Of a stretch of 19,056 bases of DNA, positions 13,191 to 19,056 are shown one piece after another. Origin of the DNA: CAYRMV01 sp964425255 (GTDB lineage Bacteria > Bacteroidota > Bacteroidia > Flavobacteriales_D > Crocinitomicaceae); contig CAYRMV010000058.1 in NCBI GenBank assembly GCA_964425255.1, positions 1-19,056 on the forward strand. Direction: 5' to 3'. Position 1 is the first letter of the stretch. Every line of letters starts with the position of its first letter. A program made the translations under genes and the position numbers. The notes beneath the pieces are model-generated. The model saw nothing but the letters and a program-made list of their open reading frames with translations, did not search any database and had not been told where the DNA came from.

Positions 13191-16100
13191 ATGTTTAAAA
13201 AGTTTTTAAAACGACCCGTACTGGCGATAGTTGTGTCCGTGGTCATCATCTTTTTGGGTGTTTTATCCATCAAAACCTTGCCCACTTCGCAATTTCCCGA
13301 TATTGCCCCACCCATGGTCATGGTTTCTGCTTCTTATCCAGGAGCAAGTGCGAAAACACTCACTGAATCAGTCATCATTCCCTTGGAACAAGCTATCAAT
13401 GGTGCTTGGGGAATGCGCTACATGACATCCGATGCCACGAGCGCGGGAGAATGTAACATTCAAATAGTGTTCGAGCCAGGGACAGACCCCAATCAAGCGC
13501 TTGTTCAGATTTCAAACCGCGTAGAACAAGTTCGAAATCGCTTGCCCGATTTGGTGCAGCGAGAAGGAGTTATCATTACGCCCATCATGCCAAGTATGTT
13601 GATGTATGTTAATTTATACAGCAAGGATACCAGTGCAAACATGAAATTTTTGTTCAATTATGCTGGGGTAAACATGATTCCCGAATTGCAACGAATCAAT
13701 GGAATCGGACAAGTAAAAATCTTAGGTTCTCGTCAATATGCCATGCGAATTTGGTTGAATCCGGAGCGAATGCGCGCTTACAGTGTTTCGCCCGACGATG
13801 TGATGAAAGCCCTTTCAGAACAAAGTATCATCGGAAATCCAGGCCGAATCGGTCGTGGAGACGGAAGCGAAGCCGAAGCTTTGGAATATGTTTTGGCTTA
13901 CGCCGATCGCTATGACAAACCCGAACAGTATGAAAATGTGATCGTTCGCGCAAACTCGGAGGGTGAAATCTTGCGATTGAAAGACATTGCCAAAGTTTCA
14001 CTTGGTAGCGAATACTACGATATTTATTCGAATTTGAACGAGTTTCCGTCTGCAGCAATTGTACTGAAACAAACGTATGGAAGTAATGCCAGCGAAGTGA
14101 TTGACAATGTCAAAAAACAACTCGAAGAACTCAAACAGTCTTTTCCTCCTGGAATGGATTATGAAATCAGTTATGATGTTTCCAACTTTTTGAATGCATC
14201 TACTGAAAATGTATTGCACACCTTACGCGATGCCTTTATCTTGGTTGCATTGGTCGTTTTTGTTTTTCTGGGTGACTGGCGATCCACGTTAATTCCGACA
14301 TTAGCAGTTCCCATTTCGTTGATCGGAGCCTTTTTGTTCATGCAACTTTTCGGACTAACCATCAACATGATCACCCTTTTTGCCTTGGTGCTCGCGATTG
14401 GAATTGTGGTCGATGATGCCATTGTAGTCGTGGAAGCGGTCCATGCCAAAATGCACGAAGGAGATGTTTCCCCATTGCAAGCAGTGAAGCTCGTTTTGGG
14501 TGAAATCTCGGGTGCTGTAATCGCCATTACGCTTTTGATGACAGCCGTTTTTGTTCCAGTTGCCTTCATGACTGGACCGGTCGGGGTTTTCTACCGTCAA
14601 TTTTCCATCACGATGGCAAGTTCGATTGTCTTATCAGGTTTAATTGCTTTGACTTTGACTCCTGTTCTTTGTGCAATGATTCTCAAAAACACACACGGAA
14701 AACCGAAAAAACGCAATTTCTTTACCCGCTTGCTGGACGGATTCAACCAATGGTTTGAACGACTCACGAACCGCTACGTATGGTTGTTGAAATTGATTGC
14801 CCACAAACGCTGGATTACAGGAGCGCTTTGGCTTTCATTCGCATTGGGAATTTACGTCATTTCCAACCATCTTCCTTCTGGATTCATCCCAAGTGAAGAT
14901 CAGGGAATGTTGTATGCAATCGTTCAAACGCCTCCAGGATCGACTTTAGAACGTACGAATGATATTTCGAAGCATTTGCAGAAAAAAATTCGGGAAGTGG
15001 AAGGAGTTCAATCGGTTTCGTCCATTGCGGGATATGAAGTGTTAACAGAAGGTCGCGGTTCGAATGCGGGTACTTGTTTGATCAACTTGAAAAAATGGGA
15101 CGAGCGAGAGAATACGGTGACCGATGTCATCCATGAGTTGGAAGAAAAAGCCAAAGAAATTCCGGGAGCAACCATCGAATTTTTTGATCCCCCAGCAGTT
15201 CCTGGCTTCGGTGCAGCAGGTGGTTTCGCTTTGCAGTTATTGGATAAAACCAATTCGGGCGACTATGTGGAATTGGAAAGAGTTACCAATGAATTCTTGG
15301 AGAAATTGAAACAGCGAAAAGAATTAACGGGTTTATTCACGTTTTTCTCTGCCAATTACCCGCAATATGAAATTGAAATCGATAACGAACTGGCGATGCA
15401 AAAAGGCGTTTCTATCGGAGATGCCATGAATACACTTTCCATTTTTGTGGGAAGTACCTACGAATTGGGCTTCATCAAATACCAACGTTTCTTCAAGGTC
15501 TTTGTGCAGGCAGATCCACAGTTCCGCAAATTACCTAAAAACATCCTCGATTTATGGGTGAAAAACGACAAAGGTGAAATGGTTCCGTTATCGGCTTTCA
15601 TGAAATTGAAAAAGAAACAAGGAGCGAACGAAATCAACCGATTTAATATGTACAACACGGCAGCAATTCGAGGTGGCGCAGCAGACGGATTTAGTTCAGG
15701 TGAAGCAATCGATGCTGTGAAAGAAGTAGCTAAAAGTCTTCCACGCGGCTATGATATTGATTGGGCTGCCTTGTCGTATGACGAAGTTCGAAGAGGGAAT
15801 GAAGCGATCTACATTTTCCTAGTCGTCTTGGTGTTTGTTTATTTTGTGTTAGCGGCACAATACGAGAGTTTTATCATTCCACTTGCTGTCATTTTTTCTC
15901 TTCCCGCCGGAGTTTTTGGTTCTTTCCTACTTGTGAAAGGAATGGGATTGGCGAATGATATTTATGCACAAGTCGGACTGGTCATGCTCGTCGGACTACT
16001 TGGTAAAAACGCCGTGTTGATCGTTGAATTTGCTGTTCAGAAACGCTTAGAAGGTGCAACCATCATCGATGCAGCTATCGAAGGAGCAAAAGTGCGATTC

Positions 16101-16355
16101 CGACCAATTTTGATGACTTCCTTCGCATTCATCGCAGGATTAATTCCGTTGGTGATGGCACACGGAGCTGGGGCAATTGGAAACAAAACCATTGGTAGCT
16201 CTGCACTCGGAGGAATGTTGTTTGGCACTTTGTTTGGAGTGATCATCGTTCCAGGCTTGTACTACATTTTTGCTTCGATTGCCGATGGTCGAAAAATGAT
16301 CAAAGACGAAGAATTGGGTCCATTAACAGAAGATTTTGTAGATCATGAAGAATAA
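13191..16355 (+). CDS. RND efflux pump permease, AcrB/MexB type (HAE1)
   Basis: A 1054-residue inner-membrane proton antiporter that exports hydrophobic compounds as a trimer. The first helix begins FLKRPVLAIVVSVVIIFLG, followed by QFPDIAPPMVMVSASYPGAS, both typical of HAE1 pumps. The proton-relay residues are present: Asp408 and Asp409 in IVVDDAIVVVE, Lys939 in LLGKNAVLIVEF and Arg971 in RFRPILMTS. Large periplasmic loops occur between TM1-2 and TM7-8 (FIPSEDQGMLYAIVQTPPGS marks the second), and GFGAAGGFALQLLD matches the pore-domain region. ATG 13191 was chosen because it precedes the conserved first helix; an out-of-frame ATG at 13187 leads to a stop after three codons. The last 11 nt overlap the start of the outer-membrane factor gene, pointing to coupled translation. 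Confidence 0.96.
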   Translation: MFKKFLKRPVLAIVVSVVIIFLGVLSIKTLPTSQFPDIAPPMVMVSASYPGASAKTLTESVIIPLEQAINGAWGMRYMTSDATSAGECNIQIVFEPGTDPNQALVQISNRVEQVRNRLPDLVQREGVIITPIMPSMLMYVNLYSKDTSANMKFLFNYAGVNMIPELQRINGIGQVKILGSRQYAMRIWLNPERMRAYSVSPDDVMKALSEQSIIGNPGRIGRGDGSEAEALEYVLAYADRYDKPEQYENVIVRANSEGEILRLKDIAKVSLGSEYYDIYSNLNEFPSAAIVLKQTYGSNASEVIDNVKKQLEELKQSFPPGMDYEISYDVSNFLNASTENVLHTLRDAFILVALVVFVFLGDWRSTLIPTLAVPISLIGAFLFMQLFGLTINMITLFALVLAIGIVVDDAIVVVEAVHAKMHEGDVSPLQAVKLVLGEISGAVIAITLLMTAVFVPVAFMTGPVGVFYRQFSITMASSIVLSGLIALTLTPVLCAMILKNTHGKPKKRNFFTRLLDGFNQWFERLTNRYVWLLKLIAHKRWITGALWLSFALGIYVISNHLPSGFIPSEDQGMLYAIVQTPPGSTLERTNDISKHLQKKIREVEGVQSVSSIAGYEVLTEGRGSNAGTCLINLKKWDERENTVTDVIHELEEKAKEIPGATIEFFDPPAVPGFGAAGGFALQLLDKTNSGDYVELERVTNEFLEKLKQRKELTGLFTFFSANYPQYEIEIDNELAMQKGVSIGDAMNTLSIFVGSTYELGFIKYQRFFKVFVQADPQFRKLPKNILDLWVKNDKGEMVPLSAFMKLKKKQGANEINRFNMYNTAAIRGGAADGFSSGEAIDAVKEVAKSLPRGYDIDWAALSYDEVRRGNEAIYIFLVVLVFVYFVLAAQYESFIIPLAVIFSLPAGVFGSFLLVKGMGLANDIYAQVGLVMLVGLLGKNAVLIVEFAVQKRLEGATIIDAAIEGAKVRFRPILMTSFAFIAGLIPLVMAHGAGAIGNKTIGSSALGGMLFGTLFGVIIVPGLYYIFASIADGRKMIKDEELGPLTEDFVDHEE

Positions 16356-17769
16356 ATCCATTCATTTTATAGCTGTTTTGACCTTGCTTGTTGCAGTGAG
16401 TTCATGTAAAATTTCAGCACCCGTTCAAGAGGGAAAACAAACTTTGCCTCAAACGTATTTGAAAAACAGTGATTCGATGAATATCGCAAACATATCTTGG
16501 AAGGTGTTTTTCCAAGATACCTGTTTGACACAACTCATCGATTCAGCCCTGAAGAACAACCAGGAGATGACAATTTTCCTACAAGAATTAGCCATTTCTC
16601 AAGCAGAAGTTCAAACGCGAAAAGGAGAATATTTGCCATTTTTGAATCTGAAAGCTGGAGCTGGTGCCGACAAAGTGGGACGATACACAGCACAAGGAGC
16701 CATGGAAGCAACCACTGAAATGGAGCCCGGACGCGAAATGCCCGAACCTGTTCCCGATCTAATGTTGGGAGCTTTTGCTCATTGGGAAGTGGATATTTGG
16801 GGAAAATTGCACCGTGCGAAAAATGCTGCGATGAAACGATACCTGGCAACAGTAGAAGGGAAAAATTTCTTAACAACGCGTTTGGTTACCGAAATTTCAC
16901 ATGCCTACTACGAACTCCAAGCTTTGGACAAACAATTGGAAATTTTGAATCAAAACATCGCGATTCAAAGCAATGCCTTGGAAACAGTGAAAATGGAAAA
17001 AGAAGCAACGCGTGTCACCGAATTAGCAGTGAGTAAATTCGAAGCGGAAGTTTTCAAAACCAAAAGTCTGCAATTCGAAATTTTCCAGAAAATAACCGAA
17101 ACAGAAAATCGAATCAACTTTTTGGTCGGACGTTTTCCTCAACGGGTTGCTCGTCTTCCGATGGATGTTGAAAAATCGGCAAATACCTTGGTTCAGACAG
17201 GAGTTCCGATGCAATTACTCGACAACCGTCCAGATATTCGTCAAGCGGAATTGGAACTCGAAGCTTCGAAATTAGACGTCTATGTTGCTAAAGCCAACTT
17301 CTACCCTTCTTTGGGTTTATCTGGTGGTGTTGGTTTGGATGCCTTTCATCCTGTTTATTTGATTCGTCCGCAATCGATGTTATTTTCGTTGGCTGGTGAT
17401 TTAGCCGCTCCCTTAATCAACCGAAATGCGATCCAAGCACACTATAAAACCGCGAATGCGAAACAAATACAAGCGTTGTATGAATACGAGCAAACGGTTT
17501 TACAAGCCTACACGGAAGTGTACAATCAATTGAACAGCCTCCAAAATTTGGATCAAAAAAGAGAACTCAAAGAAAACCAAGTGAATGCTTTAAACCGTGC
17601 GGTGGAGGTTTCAAATGGTTTATTCGCATCAGCTAGAGCGGATTACATGGAAGTACTGATGACGCAGCGCGATGCCTTGGAAGCCAAATTCGAACTGATC
17701 GAAACAAAGATGCTGCAAATGCAGGCTAATGTAAGTATGTATCGCGCATTAGGTGGTGGTTGGCGTTAA
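16345..17769 (+). CDS. Outer-membrane efflux factor, TolC/OprM (NodT) family lipoprotein
   Basis: A 474-residue outer-membrane channel that completes the tripartite pump. The signal peptide ends LLVAVSSC with Cys21 as the lipidation site. Two OEP repeats follow. The first is marked by WKVFFQDTCLTQLIDSALKN, ...SQAEVQTRKGEYLPFLNLKAG and FAHWEVDIWGKLHRAKNAA. The second is marked by LLDNRPDIRQAELELEASKL, VYVAKANFYPSLGLSGGVGL and ...SARADYMEVLMTQRDALEAK. These are hallmarks of NodT-family factors in this order. It overlaps the permease gene by 11 nt and ends at a strong terminator 30 bp downstream. Confidence 0.94.
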   Translation: MKNKSIHFIAVLTLLVAVSSCKISAPVQEGKQTLPQTYLKNSDSMNIANISWKVFFQDTCLTQLIDSALKNNQEMTIFLQELAISQAEVQTRKGEYLPFLNLKAGAGADKVGRYTAQGAMEATTEMEPGREMPEPVPDLMLGAFAHWEVDIWGKLHRAKNAAMKRYLATVEGKNFLTTRLVTEISHAYYELQALDKQLEILNQNIAIQSNALETVKMEKEATRVTELAVSKFEAEVFKTKSLQFEIFQKITETENRINFLVGRFPQRVARLPMDVEKSANTLVQTGVPMQLLDNRPDIRQAELELEASKLDVYVAKANFYPSLGLSGGVGLDAFHPVYLIRPQSMLFSLAGDLAAPLINRNAIQAHYKTANAKQIQALYEYEQTVLQAYTEVYNQLNSLQNLDQKRELKENQVNALNRAVEVSNGLFASARADYMEVLMTQRDALEAKFELIETKMLQMQANVSMYRALGGGWR

Positions 17770-17798
17770 GCTACCATCCGTAATCTGTTTCAAAGAAG

Positions 17799-17832
17799 AA
17801 GGTGTCTAGGCTAAGGCTTAGGCACTTTTTTG
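17799..17832 (+). terminator. Intrinsic terminator of the efflux operon
   Basis: AAGGTGTCTAGGC (17799-17811) pairs with the segment from 17816 to about 17828 (GCTTAGGCACTT and on) around the loop TAAG, giving a 13-bp stem with G-U wobbles. A T-run follows to 17831. The right arm contains the stop codon of the convergent membrane-protein gene (17818-17820). Confidence 0.8.
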
Positions 17833-18228
17833 TTTTGGATTTGGTCGATGCATGAAGTAAATACCAAGAGCTCCAAGTAGAAAGTAAATTCCTGAATAAA
17901 GAAATGTTTCCCAAAAAGAACCGAAAAATTCCATGAGAACAAAAAGAGAAAGAAATAGATTGAACACATAAACCATCCAAATTTCAAGCATTCGTTTCTT
18001 GTCTCCTCGATGTTTACCTCGAATCAAATGATAGACAAAAAATGGAAGGGAACAAACAAATGAAATTCCAAAAGCGACGCAAAAGGAAAACAGAAAAGTC
18101 CAAAAATCGGGTTTATTAAATCCTTTGACTTGATTAATCTCAAAGCAAATTAAGATTGCAGCTACTGCACTTCCCAAACCAAGTGTCCACAACCAGGACT
18201 GATAATCTTTCAAATAAAATGGGTTCAT
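17818..18228 (-). CDS. Four-helix membrane protein, unrecognised
   Basis: A 136-residue protein with four predicted membrane helices at about residues 13-31 (LWTLGLGSAVAAILICF), 45-68, 83-102 and 108-126, joined by a basic cytoplasmic-looking loop (HLIRGKHRGDKKR) and ending in a basic tail. I recognise no family. Its ATG lies 7 nt after the stop of the transposase gene upstream on the same strand, so it may be transcribed from there. Its stop codon lies inside the stem of the efflux operon terminator. It could be a passenger of the transposase region or an ordinary neighbour. Confidence 0.6.
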   Translation of the reverse strand: MNPFYLKDYQSWLWTLGLGSAVAAILICFEINQVKGFNKPDFWTFLFSFCVAFGISFVCSLPFFVYHLIRGKHRGDKKRMLEIWMVYVFNLFLSLFVLMEFFGSFWETFLYSGIYFLLGALGIYFMHRPNPKQKSA

Positions 18229-18235
18229 CTTGATT

Positions 18236-18889
18236 TCATTGATTGTTTAACACATCGCGTTTCCACGCTTTTGGATTGTTTTTGATGTAAATAGAAATAC
18301 GAAAATACGCATTTGGATGTTTGATTATGCGATCGTGATAACCTCGTTGCCAAACTGTTTTCATGCCTGTTTGATCCCGCATCCATTTTGTAACGCCAAT
18401 TTTAAAACCCCGAACAATGGAACCGATTGTTTTCACCGGTGATTTGAAATCAGGGGAAAATTTATTTTCCGTATGTTTCAGGGGCGAAATATGTTTCGCC
18501 CCTGAAACATTTTTCGACCGTGTAACATTTTTCGCCCGTGTAACATTTTTCGACCCTGAAACAGACCCGTCGACAACATTTCGATTTTTAAAAATCCCAC
18601 AATTTTCGGTAATTTCGATAATACCATGAACGTGATTCGGCATAATCACAAACGCATGTAATTGTACATTTGGAAAATGATTCGGGATTTCATTCCAACA
18701 ATTCTGTGCGATTAATCCTGCTGCATTCAATTGCATTTCACCATTTTGTATTTCCCCGAAAATCATTTTTCGATCATGCGTACAGATAGTCAAAAAATAC
18801 AATCCTTCTTGAGCATAATCATACCCTTTTATTCTCATCGATTTTCGATGATGGATTTTTGGATTGTATCTTATTACACGGTAACTCAT
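18236..18889 (-). CDS. REP-associated tyrosine transposase (RAYT, Y1/IS200-like), with internal repeats
   Basis: A 217-residue HUH-type single-strand DNA transposase of the Y1_Tnp/RAYT group, which acts on REP-type palindromes scattered through genomes. KGYDYAQEGLYFLTICTHDR (21-40) is the typical first strand. HAFVIMPNHVHGIIEI (78-93) holds the His86-x-His88 metal-binding pair. VWQRGYHDRII (179-189) and YIKNNPKAW (201-209) are the conserved C-terminal segments, and the nucleophile is probably a Tyr in this part (Tyr184 is one candidate). Between these halves residues ~111-139 form a six-residue repeat (SGSKNV, TRAKNV, TRSKNV, SGAKHI), encoded by tandem 18-nt repeats fused to a palindrome. Start: ATG 18889 begins the usual SYRVIRYNPKIHHRKS N-terminus; an in-frame ATG at 18922 would add 11 hydrophobic residues. 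No terminal repeats of a classical IS flank it. Confidence 0.88.
   Translation of the reverse strand: MSYRVIRYNPKIHHRKSMRIKGYDYAQEGLYFLTICTHDRKMIFGEIQNGEMQLNAAGLIAQNCWNEIPNHFPNVQLHAFVIMPNHVHGIIEITENCGIFKNRNVVDGSVSGSKNVTRAKNVTRSKNVSGAKHISPLKHTENKFSPDFKSPVKTIGSIVRGFKIGVTKWMRDQTGMKTVWQRGYHDRIIKHPNAYFRISIYIKNNPKAWKRDVLNNQ
18473..18510. repeat. Perfect REP-like palindrome inside the transposase gene
   Basis: The 17-nt arm ATGTTTCAGGGGCGAAA (18473-18489) is exactly complementary to 18494-18510, with a 4-nt loop TATG. The core, AGGGGCGAAA facing TTTCGCCCCT, is much more GC-rich than its surroundings. It looks like a REP element of the kind RAYTs mobilise. It lies within the coding frame, encoding roughly residues 127-139. 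Confidence 0.9.
18488..18559. repeat. Tandem 18-nt repeats inside the transposase gene
   Basis: Three near-identical units stand head to tail: 18506-18523, 18524-18541 and 18542-18559, each AACATTTTTCGNCCNTGN. A degenerate fourth copy at 18488-18505 is the right half of the palindrome. The 18-nt period keeps the reading frame and encodes six-residue repeats. There are no spacers, so it is not a CRISPR. Confidence 0.9.
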
Positions 18890-18947
18890 AAAAAGTAGAT
18901 AAACATATACTTGAAGATACAAAAAATAATCAAACCAAAAAACAGTG

Positions 18948-18978
18948 CAAAAAAAATCCCTACAAAAACGAAGGGATT
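18948..18978 (-). terminator. Intrinsic terminator (minus strand)
   Basis: Read on the minus strand, AATCCCT and AGGGATT form a 7-bp stem around a 10-nt loop, followed by a run of T (the A-run at 18948-18956). It begins 8 nt after the stop codon of the minus-strand frame at the right edge. Confidence 0.65.
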
Positions 18979-18985
18979 CAATAAA

Positions 18986-19056
18986 TTATGTTGTTTGAGA
19001 ATAATATAACATAAAATGTTTTACGCCTACGTCATCAATATGACCGAAAATCGCAA
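18986..19056 (-). CDS. C-terminal end of an unrecognised protein (5' truncated by window edge)
   Basis: On the minus strand one frame is open from the window edge to a TAA at 18986-18988. It gives the 22-residue end AIFGHIDDVGVKHFMLYY followed by SQTT. The other two minus frames close within ten codons. A good terminator stands 8 nt downstream, which supports a real gene end. The visible part is too short for a family. Confidence 0.5.
   Translation of the reverse strand, partial: AIFGHIDDVGVKHFMLYYSQTT

Noticed and set aside
14171..14569. 132-codon minus-strand frame inside the RND permease gene
   Set aside because: It overlaps the conserved pore and TM4 region on the opposite strand, and its product is Thr/Ser/Lys-rich low-quality sequence. 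It is a shadow.
18506..18559. Possible CRISPR array
   Set aside because: The units are directly abutting 18-mers without spacers, inside a coding frame.
18417..18629. Plus-strand open frame of 70 codons across the repeats in the transposase gene
   Set aside because: It is antisense to the HUH transposase, has a repeat-derived low-complexity product and no start signal. It exists only because the repeats lack stops in this frame.

Overview
The window reads as chromosomal DNA of a Bacteroidota bacterium, most likely Flavobacteriales; a Fluviicola/Crocinitomicaceae-like organism is my best guess but is not proven. The reasons are the low GC content, A-rich leaders with no clear Shine-Dalgarno sequence, matches to the flavobacterial -7 box (TAnnTTTG), many lipoprotein or secretion signals, and the families present (DUF4424/YARHG, OmpA lipoprotein with coiled coil, TlpA-like fold, RND efflux with a NodT-type outer-membrane factor, RAYT transposase).

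Left part (1-2865): an AT-rich, gene-poor accessory stretch. It starts with the C-terminal end of a gene cut by the window edge (GNAT-like motif). Two genes for exported proteins follow (DUF4424+YARHG, then a small unrecognised one) that share an almost identical 18-nt sequence across their start codons. About 620 bp after that hold only a possible 57-residue membrane peptide and a broken membrane segment.

Centre (2896-9809): conserved housekeeping and transport. An OmpA-family lipoprotein on the plus strand meets a minus-strand transport block at a strong bidirectional terminator. In transcription order the minus strand carries coaD, a TlpA-like protein without the CXXC motif, a dicarboxylate/glutamate:cation symporter, a TrkH/KtrB potassium channel subunit with an unusual N-terminal extension, and its TrkA/KtrA regulatory subunit. 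The symporter, trkH and trkA are 30-36 bp apart and are probably co-transcribed.

Right-centre (10060-17769): plus-strand genes. A DUF4328 membrane protein abuts an unrecognised exported, beta-rich protein. A small secreted protein comes next, then a complete tripartite RND efflux pump: membrane-fusion lipoprotein, AcrB-like permease and TolC/OprM-like lipoprotein. The last two genes overlap by 11 nt. The three pump products should form one envelope-spanning drug or toxic-compound exporter. No regulator gene is next to it.

Right end (17799-19056): a strong terminator closes the efflux operon and overlaps the end of a convergent four-helix membrane protein gene. That gene lies 7 nt downstream of a REP-associated tyrosine transposase (RAYT). 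The RAYT is the most unusual item: its coding sequence contains, in frame, a perfect 17-bp REP-like palindrome followed by three tandem 18-nt repeats. The palindrome's right half is itself a degenerate repeat unit. The window ends in the 3' end of another minus-strand gene with its own terminator.
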